Shown: positions 1 to 8,700 of the stretch, in pieces
Layout of the letters: each line of letters starts with the position of its first letter
How positions within the stretch are numbered: position 1 is the first letter of the stretch
Source: a virus
Strand: one strand, 5' to 3'
Length of the DNA stretch: 64,000 nucleotides
Virus record (IMG/VR): IMGVR_UViG_3300034101_001322
Span: 30,530-94,529 of that record
Made by a program: the position numbers and the translations under genes
Notes under the pieces: model-generated
What the model was told of the DNA's origin: nothing
Databases searched by the model: none
The model's input: the letters and a program-made list of their open reading frames with translations, nothing else

Positions 1-716
1 AGAAGATTCGTCTTGACTGGGAAGTTTCTACAGAAGCACTTGAAGACAATATTGAAGGCGGAGCACTTGAAGATCATCTAGTTCGCTTGATGACAAATGC
101 ATTTGCTAACGATATCGAAGATCTTGCTATTAATGGTGAAGGATCAGGCGCAGATGCCTTCCTATCTATCATGCCTGGCTTCGTAAAGCAGACTCGTGGA
201 ACAGTAGGAAATGCTGCTCATGAGTACGCTGCAACAGTTGCAGACAATAACTACACAACATCAGTAATGCAGGGCTTGCTTCTAGCAATGCCACGCAAGT
301 ACCGTGCACTTAAGTCAAACCTTAAGTTCTACGCAGGCACTGATGCATTTGCTGGTATTGTCCGTAACAACGGTACACTAGCGGATGCTATTTCAGCAGC
401 CTTCTCAGACCGTACTGGTAGCACACAAGCAAACCGTCAAGAATTCCTTGATGGTGGCGCACAAACACTTGGTAACACACGTACAACTCGTGTACTTGGT
501 GTAGATGTTCTTGAGGTTCCTTACTACCCTGCAGGTTATGTCGACTTGACATTCCCTCAGAACCGTGTATGGGGCTTCCAGCGTGATATCACAGTAAATC
601 GTGAATATCGTGCGAAGAAGGACACAATCGAATACACAGTATTCGTACGCTTTGGTATCCAATGGGAAGAACTAGATGCAGTCGCTTATGTCGACTCAGA
701 TAGTGCCGATTCCTAA
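1..716 (+). CDS. Major capsid protein, HK97-fold type (5' end cut by window)
   Basis: The reading frame is open from base 3, so the gene begins left of the window; about 237 C-terminal residues are visible. The visible part contains the run FANDIEDLAINGEGS, typical of the long-helix/P-domain of HK97-type phage capsid proteins, then a P-domain-like stretch and a C-terminal strand-rich tail (residues near VWGFQRDITV and YTVFVRFGIQWEE). It builds the icosahedral head. It is followed at once by a strong terminator, as expected for a very highly expressed gene, and then by the head-tail connector genes. The missing N-terminal part would hold the N-arm and any scaffold domain. Confidence 0.85.
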   Translation, partial: KIRLDWEVSTEALEDNIEGGALEDHLVRLMTNAFANDIEDLAINGEGSGADAFLSIMPGFVKQTRGTVGNAAHEYAATVADNNYTTSVMQGLLLAMPRKYRALKSNLKFYAGTDAFAGIVRNNGTLADAISAAFSDRTGSTQANRQEFLDGGAQTLGNTRTTRVLGVDVLEVPYYPAGYVDLTFPQNRVWGFQRDITVNREYRAKKDTIEYTVFVRFGIQWEELDAVAYVDSDSADS

Positions 717-737
717 GATTTAACCAATCACTAATAG

Positions 738-773
738 GGAGGGTAGCGTAAAAACTACCCTCCTTATTCTTTT
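738..773 (+). terminator. Rho-independent terminator after capsid gene
   Basis: A 9-bp perfect stem, GGAGGGTAG (738-746) with CTACCCTCC (755-763), is followed by a T-rich run. It isolates the capsid mRNA from the connector genes. Confidence 0.85.
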
Positions 774-775
774 CT

Positions 776-783
776 GGTATAAT
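776..783 (+). promoter_or_regulatory. Extended -10 promoter for connector genes
   Basis: TGGTATAAT-type sequence (-10 TATAAT at 778-783 with GG/TG-type extension) directly after the terminator; no clear -35. A GGAG ribosome site at 798-801 follows before the ATG at 806. Confidence 0.6.
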
Positions 784-805
784 TACAAATGAGCACTGGA
801 GAATT

Positions 806-1156
806 ATGAATCTAACAATAGAAGAGTTATCAACAAAAACTGTTATGTCTTTAAAGTCATATGCAAAGAAAAATAATATTGAACTATTTGAAGCAAATAC
901 TAAACTTGAAATTTTAGAAATTTTGGCTAGTTGGATTCCACCAGAGCCAAAAGAAGAAGTAGAACAAGCAGACAAAGCAAAAACTTTAATTAATAAGGTA
1001 GCCCTATATTCAGAAAGAAACCTACATATGGATAACCTGGGTGCTTTAAAGGTAGGTTACAACATAGTCTCAAAGGAGGCATCGGAAAAGTGGCTAACAC
1101 ACAGGCTGGTTAGAATTGCACCGCCTGAAGAGGTAGCCTCATACTACGGTAAATAA
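806..1156 (+). CDS. Small head-associated protein with SAP/HeH-like N-terminus
   Basis: 116 residues. The N-terminal 45 residues (TVMSLKSYAKKNNIELFEA...KLEILEIL) look like a short helix-extension-helix motif (SAP, HeH or Rho-N type), which binds nucleic acid in other proteins. The C-terminal half (VALYSERNLHMDNLGALKVG, then KEASEKWL and APPEEVASYYGK) resembles small proteins found just after capsid genes in actinophages. A GGAG ribosome site lies 4 bases upstream. Position between capsid and connector suggests a head decoration, head-completion or connector-associated role; this is inferred from order, not from a recognised family. Confidence 0.5.
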   Translation: MNLTIEELSTKTVMSLKSYAKKNNIELFEANTKLEILEILASWIPPEPKEEVEQADKAKTLINKVALYSERNLHMDNLGALKVGYNIVSKEASEKWLTHRLVRIAPPEEVASYYGK

Positions 1157-1158
1157 AT

Positions 1159-2148
1159 ATGAACATTTTAAGACTTCCACCATACCCGCTATCTGTTACG
1201 TATACAGTTCCAGATGCAAACACAGACTATATCATTGTTATTGAAGATGTTGCTGATTTGACAGAGATAGAAGAGTCTATAACCTCTAATGCAAACTCCA
1301 AGATCACCTACTCATTAACAGGTGATTTTGTTAAATATGATAAGTCATATGCTGTTAGCATTTATGAAGATGCTGGCTCTTCTGGTGCAGACCTAGTACG
1401 TGGAGATATTGTTGTTGAAGACAACTTAAATATTGAAAGACCATATGTAAACCCAATCACCTTAGCAACTTCTGGAACTGCAACAGATATTGCAGCCTAT
1501 ACAGAGTATGAAGGTTTAGCAAGATCAATTATTGATTCAATTACTGGTGGGTTCTACTACAACAGAACATACTTAGAAGTTGTTGGTCAAGGAACTGATT
1601 ATGTTCCGCTTTGGAAAAAAACACATAAAATTTTAAAGGCATATGAAAATGCAGAACTAGTCTATGATTTAAGTGATACAGTTAATGGTCCAGCACTAAA
1701 GTCCTATACGTATGTAATAACAAAAGACAAGTCTGCAATTACAAAAGATCCAGTAGAAAATACTGACTCATTGAATCGTGCTGAAAGAAAATACCCTAAT
1801 ATTCCAGTTGCACCATCAGATTCTATTAGTCTTTTTGACACTGAAGATAGCGGAAACGTTCAGACAATTGTTCCAGCAGTAGCCTTTCCACAAGGAATAG
1901 ACTGCATCTTTTTACTAGAGACTGGCTACAAAGTAGTTCCAAACGATATTACAGATGCTACAAAAATGTTAATTGAAGATATTAAGTGTGGCAAACTAGA
2001 TTATTACAAGCGCTATATTAAGAACTATAGTACAGATCAATTTAAAATTGAATATGACAAGAGAATGATTGATGGTACTGGTAATATTCTTGTTGATAAA
2101 ATTCTTGACAAGTACATAGAAACGATTATCCGTCCAGGAGTATTATAA
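1159..2148 (+). CDS. Head-tail connector/adaptor protein
   Basis: 329 residues, starting 3 bases after the previous stop. Residues 1-95 look like a beta-sandwich (Ig-like) domain; residues 110-175 contain a helical stretch (EYEGLARSIIDSITGGFYYN and later PLWKKTHKILKAY) similar to adaptor proteins of the gp6 type that dock on the portal ring. The last part is unrecognised. The next gene overlaps its stop codon by one base, so translation is coupled. Role in joining head to tail is inferred from this similarity and from position. Confidence 0.6.
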   Translation: MNILRLPPYPLSVTYTVPDANTDYIIVIEDVADLTEIEESITSNANSKITYSLTGDFVKYDKSYAVSIYEDAGSSGADLVRGDIVVEDNLNIERPYVNPITLATSGTATDIAAYTEYEGLARSIIDSITGGFYYNRTYLEVVGQGTDYVPLWKKTHKILKAYENAELVYDLSDTVNGPALKSYTYVITKDKSAITKDPVENTDSLNRAERKYPNIPVAPSDSISLFDTEDSGNVQTIVPAVAFPQGIDCIFLLETGYKVVPNDITDATKMLIEDIKCGKLDYYKRYIKNYSTDQFKIEYDKRMIDGTGNILVDKILDKYIETIIRPGVL

Positions 2149-2597
2149 TGGAATGCTGCCCAGAAACAGATTTCATGTATCCGATGAAGGCAGATATCTA
2201 TTATCCAATTATTAAACAAACCCAGTATGGTCAGGCTACAAAAGACTGGGTTTTTGATAGAACGATTATTTGTAATGCAACAAGCGTAGGTGGAGCAGGT
2301 ACAGAAGATATTAAACCAGAGACATTTCTTCAGTACGAAAATAAACTTATTGCTAGAACTAAAAATGATCCAAGAATATCCTCTAATAGTTCAGAAAATG
2401 CCATAACAAATATTTTAGTAACTAACATTCGTAATGCACATGATGACATGATTTACAAAGAAACTGCGGGACCGAGATCTGGCAGAGGAACCATATACGA
2501 AATGGCTACAGTAGAACCATTTACTGGACCATTTGGCAATGTTGAATATTTTAAGATGCTCTGGCGTAGAACAGAGAATCAGACAATAGGTGACTAA
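2148..2597 (+). CDS. Head-closure (stopper) type protein
   Basis: 149 residues, overlapping the stops of both neighbours by one base (TAATG). Strand-rich with the C-terminal segment VEPFTGPFGNVEYFKMLWRR. Third in the order connector, stopper, gp10-like, tail terminator, which is conserved in siphoviruses, so head-closure is the most likely job. No catalytic motif is visible. Identity rests mainly on gene order. Confidence 0.5.
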   Translation: MECCPETDFMYPMKADIYYPIIKQTQYGQATKDWVFDRTIICNATSVGGAGTEDIKPETFLQYENKLIARTKNDPRISSNSSENAITNILVTNIRNAHDDMIYKETAGPRSGRGTIYEMATVEPFTGPFGNVEYFKMLWRRTENQTIGD

Positions 2598-3274
2598 TGA
2601 GAGTAACAACCAACTCAAAACAATTTGAATTACAGATGAATAATATCATCAAGTATTCTGTTGGGTTTTTAGATGGCGTTCAAAATGGAAAGTCTTTATT
2701 TTTAAAAAACCTTGGGGCTGGTGTTATTCAAGCACTAGCGGCATATGTCGATGTTTCAGCAAAAGGTAATCCAAGAGCGCTTCATCATATGTACGAGTGG
2801 TATCAAACTGGAAGTCCAAGCGCAAGATTGTTTGACCTAGACTATACAGTTAGTAATCTAGGGTTAAGCATTAATTCAAAGTTCAAACAGTCAAGAACTT
2901 TAAAAGAAGATTCAAATGAGCCATTTTATAATAAAGCAGAAATAATGGAACGTGGTATACCAGTTACAATAACTCCAAAAAGATCATCAGTTTTAGTATT
3001 TGAAGAAGGTGGAGAAACCATCTTTACAAAAAGTCCAATTACAGTTAGAAGCCCAGGTGGTGACGAGGTACGTGGGTCATTTGAAAGAACAGTCGATGAG
3101 TTTATACTTAGATACTTCAAACAATCATTCTTAAGAGCAAGCGGAATTTATGACTACATTAAGAAGCCAACCTTGTACAAGAAGAACCTTAAGGTTGGAT
3201 CTAGGGCTGGAAGATCTAAGGGACTTGAAACTGGTTTTAAATGGATTGCAAATGCAAAGATTAGTGTAGAATAG
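2597..3274 (+). CDS. HK97 gp10-like tail-completion protein
   Basis: 225 residues. Starts at the A of the previous TAA. N-terminal helices (KQFELQMNNIIKYSVGFLDG), a central region with ALHHMYEWYQTGSPSARLFDL, and a basic C-terminal tail (KKNLKVGSRAGRSKGL) match the general pattern of HK97 gp10-like proteins, which sit at the head-tail joint. Overlapping start and stop codons place it in the connector operon. Confidence 0.55.
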   Translation: MRVTTNSKQFELQMNNIIKYSVGFLDGVQNGKSLFLKNLGAGVIQALAAYVDVSAKGNPRALHHMYEWYQTGSPSARLFDLDYTVSNLGLSINSKFKQSRTLKEDSNEPFYNKAEIMERGIPVTITPKRSSVLVFEEGGETIFTKSPITVRSPGGDEVRGSFERTVDEFILRYFKQSFLRASGIYDYIKKPTLYKKNLKVGSRAGRSKGLETGFKWIANAKISVE

Positions 3275-3278
3275 GCAT

Positions 3279-3857
3279 ATGACTCTTAACATTAATGCCC
3301 AAACTGGCTTTCCTCCAACATTTCTTAATGCTTATATTAATAGCGAATTAAAGGAGTTTGGATTAATTCCAGACGGTCCAAACCCATTCCAACCATTTTT
3401 TCCAGCACAGAGCCCAATAAACATTGAGGACATTTACAACGATAGCGTATACATCAAGAATAACCCTGATGCTATAGTTGTTATGTTTGATAGGCTTATT
3501 AGGTTTAGACCAAATGCATTTTATAGAAATAAGCGTGAGCAACTTGTATACTTTATTTATGCTCCAAACCTAAGCAAGTTGTTTGATGCAACCAGAGTTA
3601 TTATTGAGTGCCTTGATAGAGAAGATGCTGCAGCCCAAGATCTCAATCTCTGGATAGCAACAAATGACGTTGAGGACGATAATGGAGTTGCTATTACTCC
3701 AAATGTAATGTTCCATAATGTAAAGGTTTATCAGGCAGATGAGGCAAGGGATATAGCCGAACTAGCCTCAGCCAGAACCCTATTTTTGAACAAATTGGTT
3801 ATAGAGTATGACTACCATACAACCGATAGCCTAGGAATCTCCCAAAGATACACATAA
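3279..3857 (+). CDS. Tail terminator protein
   Basis: 192 residues. It lies directly before the major tail protein, the usual place of the tail terminator that caps the tube. The sequence has an alternating strand-helix pattern (FYRNKREQLVYFIYAPN, LSKLFDATRVIIECLDRED, NVMFHNVKVYQADEAR) as in lambda gpU-like and SPP1 gp17-like folds. No motif decides the matter; call by position and pattern. Confidence 0.55.
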   Translation: MTLNINAQTGFPPTFLNAYINSELKEFGLIPDGPNPFQPFFPAQSPINIEDIYNDSVYIKNNPDAIVVMFDRLIRFRPNAFYRNKREQLVYFIYAPNLSKLFDATRVIIECLDREDAAAQDLNLWIATNDVEDDNGVAITPNVMFHNVKVYQADEARDIAELASARTLFLNKLVIEYDYHTTDSLGISQRYT

Positions 3858-3863
3858 AATGCT

Positions 3864-3871
3864 GTTATACT
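3864..3871 (+). promoter_or_regulatory. Extended -10 promoter for tail tube gene
   Basis: TGTTATACT: TATACT at 3866-3871 with TG extension, 60 bases before the ATG at 3934. A fairly long untranslated leader with a purine-rich ribosome site (GGAAGAGG) precedes the start. Confidence 0.6.
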
Positions 3872-3933
3872 TATCATGAGGAAACACAAACGCCGTACAA
3901 CTTAATATCTATTCTTAAGGAAGAGGTGAATAA

Positions 3934-4572
3934 ATGGCATACAGTCGTGGAACGTCGTCCAACATTATCGTTGGTGCAGCAGCACTTTTTGTTGCAGACA
4001 CAACCCTAACTCCAAATACATTGGAGAACTTTAGTACTGAAGTATCATTCAGAGAGACACTCTCAAATGATGCAGATTATACAAACGTAGGTTACACCAT
4101 GAACGGTCTAGAAATGCAGTTCCAACCAGACTTCGGTGAAGTCCAGGTAGACCAAATTCTTGACGTTGCAAAACTTTACAAGCAGGGCATGCAGGTTAAT
4201 CTTGCAACTGCTTTTGCTGAAGCAACACTAGAGAATCTTCTCTTGGCTTTGGCATTCGGTTCAGACGAACTAACTGGCTCAGTCGCAACTCACACAGGTA
4301 AGACATTAAACTTATCTGCAGGAGATATCGGCGAGTGTCCAGTAGAGCGTGGAATTGTTGCAGTAGGACCTGGTACAGGTGACTGCGTAAACTCTCCATT
4401 CGTGGAGCGTGTTTACACAGCATACCGTGCTTTGTCAATCGAAAACGTAACAGTTTCAGCAAAGCGTGATGAGGCTTCAATGTTTGAAGTTTCTTTCCGT
4501 TTGCTACCAGAAGATACTTCAGGCTCATACGGTAAGATCGTTGATCGTACCTTCGGAGACCTATTGTCTTAA
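3934..4572 (+). CDS. Major tail tube protein
   Basis: 212 residues. Own promoter before it and own strong terminator after it, as expected for an abundant structural protein. The sequence is rich in Thr/Ala/Glu strands, with SVATHTGKTLNLSAG and AKRDEASMFEVSFRLLPEDT typical of tail tube beta-barrels. Codon use is visibly more biased towards GC-ending optimal codons (CGT, GGT, TTC) than its neighbours, again fitting high expression. It polymerises into the tail tube around the tape measure. Confidence 0.75.
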   Translation: MAYSRGTSSNIIVGAAALFVADTTLTPNTLENFSTEVSFRETLSNDADYTNVGYTMNGLEMQFQPDFGEVQVDQILDVAKLYKQGMQVNLATAFAEATLENLLLALAFGSDELTGSVATHTGKTLNLSAGDIGECPVERGIVAVGPGTGDCVNSPFVERVYTAYRALSIENVTVSAKRDEASMFEVSFRLLPEDTSGSYGKIVDRTFGDLLS

Positions 4573-4591
4573 TAGTTTAATTACTCAGCAT

Positions 4592-4624
4592 AGCCCATGT
4601 CTTCGGATGTGGGCTTTGTTGTTT
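4592..4624 (+). terminator. Rho-independent terminator with UUCG loop
   Basis: A 10-bp stem (4592-4601 with 4606-4615) closes a TTCG tetraloop, followed by a T-rich run to 4625. Ends the tail tube transcript. Confidence 0.9.
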
Positions 4625-4626
4625 TA

Positions 4627-4635
4627 TGGTAGAAT
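4627..4635 (+). promoter_or_regulatory. Extended -10 promoter, probably leaderless
   Basis: TGGTAGAAT with the -10 box TAGAAT at 4630-4635. The ATG at 4645 is only 9 bases downstream and has no Shine-Dalgarno site, so the transcript would start on or within about 3 bases of the start codon. Confidence 0.6.
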
Positions 4636-4644
4636 AGAATTTCC

Positions 4645-5337
4645 ATGGCAACTACAATATATAAAAGTGAAATAATACATTTATTTGACGGAACAGAATT
4701 AGAAATAACTCCATTAAAGATCAAGTATCTTCGTGAGTTTATGGTGGCATTTGAAGATGTCAAATTAACTAAAAATGACGACGAAGCAATAGCGGCATTA
4801 GTTGAATGCGTAAGAATTTGCATGAAGCAGTATCACCCATCTATATCTGGAACGGTAGAAGAGATTGAAGATAGTTTAGACATGCCAACTATCTATAGAG
4901 TGTTAGACATATCTGCTGGTATTAGAATCAATAAGAAGTCTGAAGAGCCAGTTAAAGATCAAGCAGTTGAAAGCGGATCTACTTGGGATGATCTAGATTT
5001 AGCAAAACTTGAGTCAGAGGTTTTTTTGCTAGGAATTTGGAAAGACTATCAGGAACTAGAAAAATCTTTATCCATGCCAGAACTAATGGCAACCTTAGAG
5101 GTTAGTAGGGAACTAGATTATGCTGAAAAGAAATTTATGGCTGCTATTCAAGGTGTTGATTTAGATAAAGAGTCTGGAAAAGGCAAGGGACAGCAAGAGT
5201 GGGAAGACATGAAGGCAAGAGTATTTAGTAAGGGTCAAACAAATGACTCAAATGACATTCTATCCTTACAAGGACCAAAAGCCCAGAAGTTGGGGTTTGG
5301 AATAGGTATGGGATTAGATTACGAAAATTTAACATAA
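4645..5337 (+). CDS. Tail assembly chaperone, long form (G+T domains)
   Basis: 230 residues. Residues 1-95 align with the separate short chaperone at 5383 (shared MATT start, PLKI, ECV, DMPT/DLPT, I/Y-RV/KV, ASG/SAG positions). Residues 115-230 (DLAKLESEVFLLGIWKDYQE and later SMPELMATLEVSRE, KKFMAAIQGVDLDK) are the T-type extension that contacts the tape measure in actinophages. The long form is normally made by a programmed -1 frameshift from the short gene; here it is a complete gene of its own. No ribosome site is present, and the promoter lies right against the start, suggesting weak leaderless translation, which would suit the low amount of long form needed. Confidence 0.75.
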   Translation: MATTIYKSEIIHLFDGTELEITPLKIKYLREFMVAFEDVKLTKNDDEAIAALVECVRICMKQYHPSISGTVEEIEDSLDMPTIYRVLDISAGIRINKKSEEPVKDQAVESGSTWDDLDLAKLESEVFLLGIWKDYQELEKSLSMPELMATLEVSRELDYAEKKFMAAIQGVDLDKESGKGKGQQEWEDMKARVFSKGQTNDSNDILSLQGPKAQKLGFGIGMGLDYENLT

Positions 5338-5348
5338 TAAGCGTTTTA

Positions 5349-5357
5349 TGCTATAAT
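5349..5357 (+). promoter_or_regulatory. Extended -10 promoter for short chaperone
   Basis: TGCTATAAT with TATAAT at 5352-5357. It is followed by a strong ribosome site AGGAGGAA (5372-5380) just before the ATG at 5383. Confidence 0.75.
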
Positions 5358-5382
5358 TGAGTTAACCTATATAGGAGGAACA

Positions 5383-5715
5383 ATGGCAACAACAGTACAT
5401 GAGGGCACAGAACTAACTCTTATGGATGGGTCAAAGATTAAGGTACGTCCACTTAAAATCTCTTTGCTTCGTCCATTTATGAAGAAGTTCGAACAGGTAG
5501 CAGGGGTGGCAGAAGATAACGAGAAGTCAATGACTCTTCTTATTGAATGTGTACAAATTGCGATGGAGCAGTACAACCCAGACTTGTCTACAGATATTAA
5601 CAAACTAGAAGAGATCCTAGATCTCCCAACAGTCTACAAGGTTATTGAAGCCGCTTCTGGAGTTAAGTTAACAGATGCAAACAACTTGTTAAACACAGTT
5701 CTTGCAAATAACTAA
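5383..5715 (+). CDS. Tail assembly chaperone, short form (G domain only)
   Basis: 110 residues, a clear paralogue of the first 95 residues of the long form encoded just upstream. It has its own promoter and a near-ideal ribosome site, so it should be made in excess over the long form, as the family requires. It keeps the tape measure soluble during tail assembly, together with the long form. It ends without any T-domain and no slippery heptamer is obvious near its 3' end. The tape measure gene follows after 22 bases. Confidence 0.75.
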   Translation: MATTVHEGTELTLMDGSKIKVRPLKISLLRPFMKKFEQVAGVAEDNEKSMTLLIECVQIAMEQYNPDLSTDINKLEEILDLPTVYKVIEAASGVKLTDANNLLNTVLANN

Positions 5716-5737
5716 TTAATAAAAGAGGTGTAAATGA

Positions 5738-8700
5738 ATGGCTGATGTAAATGCTAATATTGGCGTACATATTGATACGTCAGCGGCACTGGCAGAACTT
5801 AAAAACTTACAGCGTCAATTAGCGACATTTCATTCATCTGTAGCAAAGAATAGTGCAGCCTCAGCAGCAGCACAAAAGAATCTACAGACAAACCTTTTAA
5901 ATTCTATCAATGCCACTGGCAAATTTTCTGCCCAAATGGGGTTGGTAAGAACTTCAACGGAGTCGTTTACTCACGCACTGGAGAAAAATAAACTCTCTAT
6001 GCGTGAGTATTTCCGTTATGCAGGCGGATCTACTAGAACATTCGGAAAGTTATTTAAGCAAGAGTTTGACACAATTGGCAAGGTAGCCGAAGAGCGTGTC
6101 AAGAAGATGCAGACCCAATATATCAAGATGGGTCGTGACGCATCTGGTGCAATGAAGGCTATGGCAATTACGCCAAGATCATTGGACATGAATGACTATG
6201 CTACTAAGACAGCCTTAGCAGCACAAAAGCAAGCACTATTTAATCAGTTAGTTAGACAAGGTTCTACTAACCTTCTAAACTTTGGTAAGAACACTCAGTG
6301 GGCTGGTCGTCAGTTGATGGTTGGCTTTACTGTACCTCTTGCATATTTTGGTACCGCAGCAGCAAAAACATTTATGGACCTTGAAACACAGGCTATTAAG
6401 TTTAGACGTGTTTATGGCGATATGTTTACAACAACAGATGAAACAACTAAGGCTCTTAGTGATATTGAAAAGATAGCAAAAGAATTTACAAAATATGGTG
6501 TTGCTGCTGTTAAAACCATGGAACTTGCATCTCAGGCTGCTGCGATGGGTAAAACAGGTGCAGAACTTACAGCCCAGGTTGTAGAAGCAAATAGACTTGC
6601 AGTCCTTGGCGGGGTAGAGCAAACAGAAGCACTAGAGACAACTATCTCAGTAACAAATGCATTTGGTATTGCAGCAGAAGACTTAGCAAATAAAATTAAC
6701 TTTCTTAACGCAGTTGAAAACCAGACAGTTACAAGTATTGAAGATCTAACAATTGCTATTCCAAAGGCTGGACCAGTTGTAAAGCAACTTGGCGGTACAG
6801 TAGAAGATCTAGCCTTCTTCCTTACAGCAATGAAGGAAGGCGGAATCAATGCATCAGAAGGTGCTAACGCACTCAAGTCTGGTCTTGCATCTTTAATTAA
6901 CCCAACTAAAAAAGCATCAGCAATGCTCCAAGACTATGGCATTAACATTAAGGCAATCGTTGAAGGTAATCAGGGAAATGTTAGACAGACTGTAATTGAT
7001 TTTTCTAGAGCACTAGATACACTAGATCCACTAAACCGTGCTCGTGCAATTGAACAACTGTTTGGTAAGTTCCAGTTCTCACGTTTGTCAACACTATTCC
7101 AGAACGTAACAAAAGATGGAACACAGGCAAGCAAGGTTTTAGGGCTTGCTGGAGCATCTATTGAACAACTTGCAATCTTGTCAGAGCGAGAATTAAAAAC
7201 TGTAGAAGACTCAGTTGGAGTTCAGTTTAAGTCTGCAGTAGAAGAATTAAAGTTAGCAATTGCTCCAATAGGAAAAACATTCTTAGAAGCAGTAACCCCA
7301 ATTGTTAAGGTTATTGGAAATCTTCTTGAAAAGTTTAACGGTCTTGGAGATGGCACAAAGAAGTTTATAGTTATTGCATCAACTCTTGTTGGTATTATTG
7401 GACCTACACTATTGATGACATTTGGTCTTGTTGCTAACGGTGTAGCAAACATTATCAAGATGTTCCTAGCAATGCGTATTGGATTCTTAAAACTTGGTGG
7501 AAACTCAAAGGTTCTTGCACAGCAAACAGGTTATTTAAATACTGAACAGATGGAAGCAGCAACTGTTGCAGCATCTCTAAATCAAGCACACACAAGATTA
7601 ACTCAATCATTTACAGCAGAAACATCAGCAGTTAGATTATTGCGTCAAGCATATATTGATGCTACCGTAGCAGCAGCAAACTTTGCTAGAGCAAATCCAG
7701 GCATGATGATGCCAGGCAAGGGTGGTGCCCCAAAGAAGGGAGCAGCACCAAAGAAGTTTGCAACAGGAACAACTGGACTACCAGGACCAAAGGGAGCGGG
7801 AGATATTATTCCTATCCTTGGTGCACCTGGAGAAGCAATTATTCCAGCAAACGTTGCACAAGATGATAGATTTAAACCAATTATTGATGCAATGGTTAAT
7901 GGAAATCTACAAGGTTTTGAAGAAGGAACAGTAAATTTAGGTGGTAAAACATTTACAACACGAAGCCAGTCTACTGCTCTAAATCTTCAGAACAAGATTT
8001 CTGAATTAATTTCTAAGGGATATTCAGAAGATAGAATTATCAAAGCATTAGAAACAAATGTTCAGCGTGGTCGTCCAATGACTGCATCACAACTTGAAAG
8101 AAGATTGTCAATTGGTCGTGGTGCTTCAACTGGATCATCTGCACCTTCATCTATTAGATCTCTTGCCAAGCAGTCTCAATCAGGATTTATGCAAGAAACC
8201 AATGCAATTAAGGAAGCACTTAAGCGCCAAGGAGTAGTATTAACACCAGCACAAGAAAAGAATTTGTTTAATGTTCAGGCTTCTCATATTGAAGAAGTTA
8301 GAAATGCTGGAGTAAAAGAGTGGAAAACTAACAACCTTGTTGCAGATCTTGGATATGTTAATAATTATCTTAATACTGTAAAGGGTAAACTTGGTCAGAC
8401 TCTTATGGGAATGTCTGATGAACAACTTAAGTCTATGGGCATTGATAGAAATGAACTTAAAAAACTTCAGTCTGGAACACACCCAACAAATGCAAGAGCA
8501 GCAGAAACACTACGTGCAGTTGCTAGATACGATGCATCGATTAATCCAAACTCATATCAAGCAAGGGCTGTTCTGGCTGGTTTAGAATATCGCTCAAAGA
8601 GCAATTTCTATTCTCAACCAATGAAGACTTTGGCTGACATGGTTGTATCAAAGGGCAAGAAGACTAAGAGCGGTGTTGTTGATGGTCAAACAGGAAGAGC

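Noticed and set aside
5180-5340. Programmed frameshift linking the two tail chaperone genes
   Set aside because: The long gene ends with two stop codons before the separate promoter and start of the short gene; no frameshift is needed.
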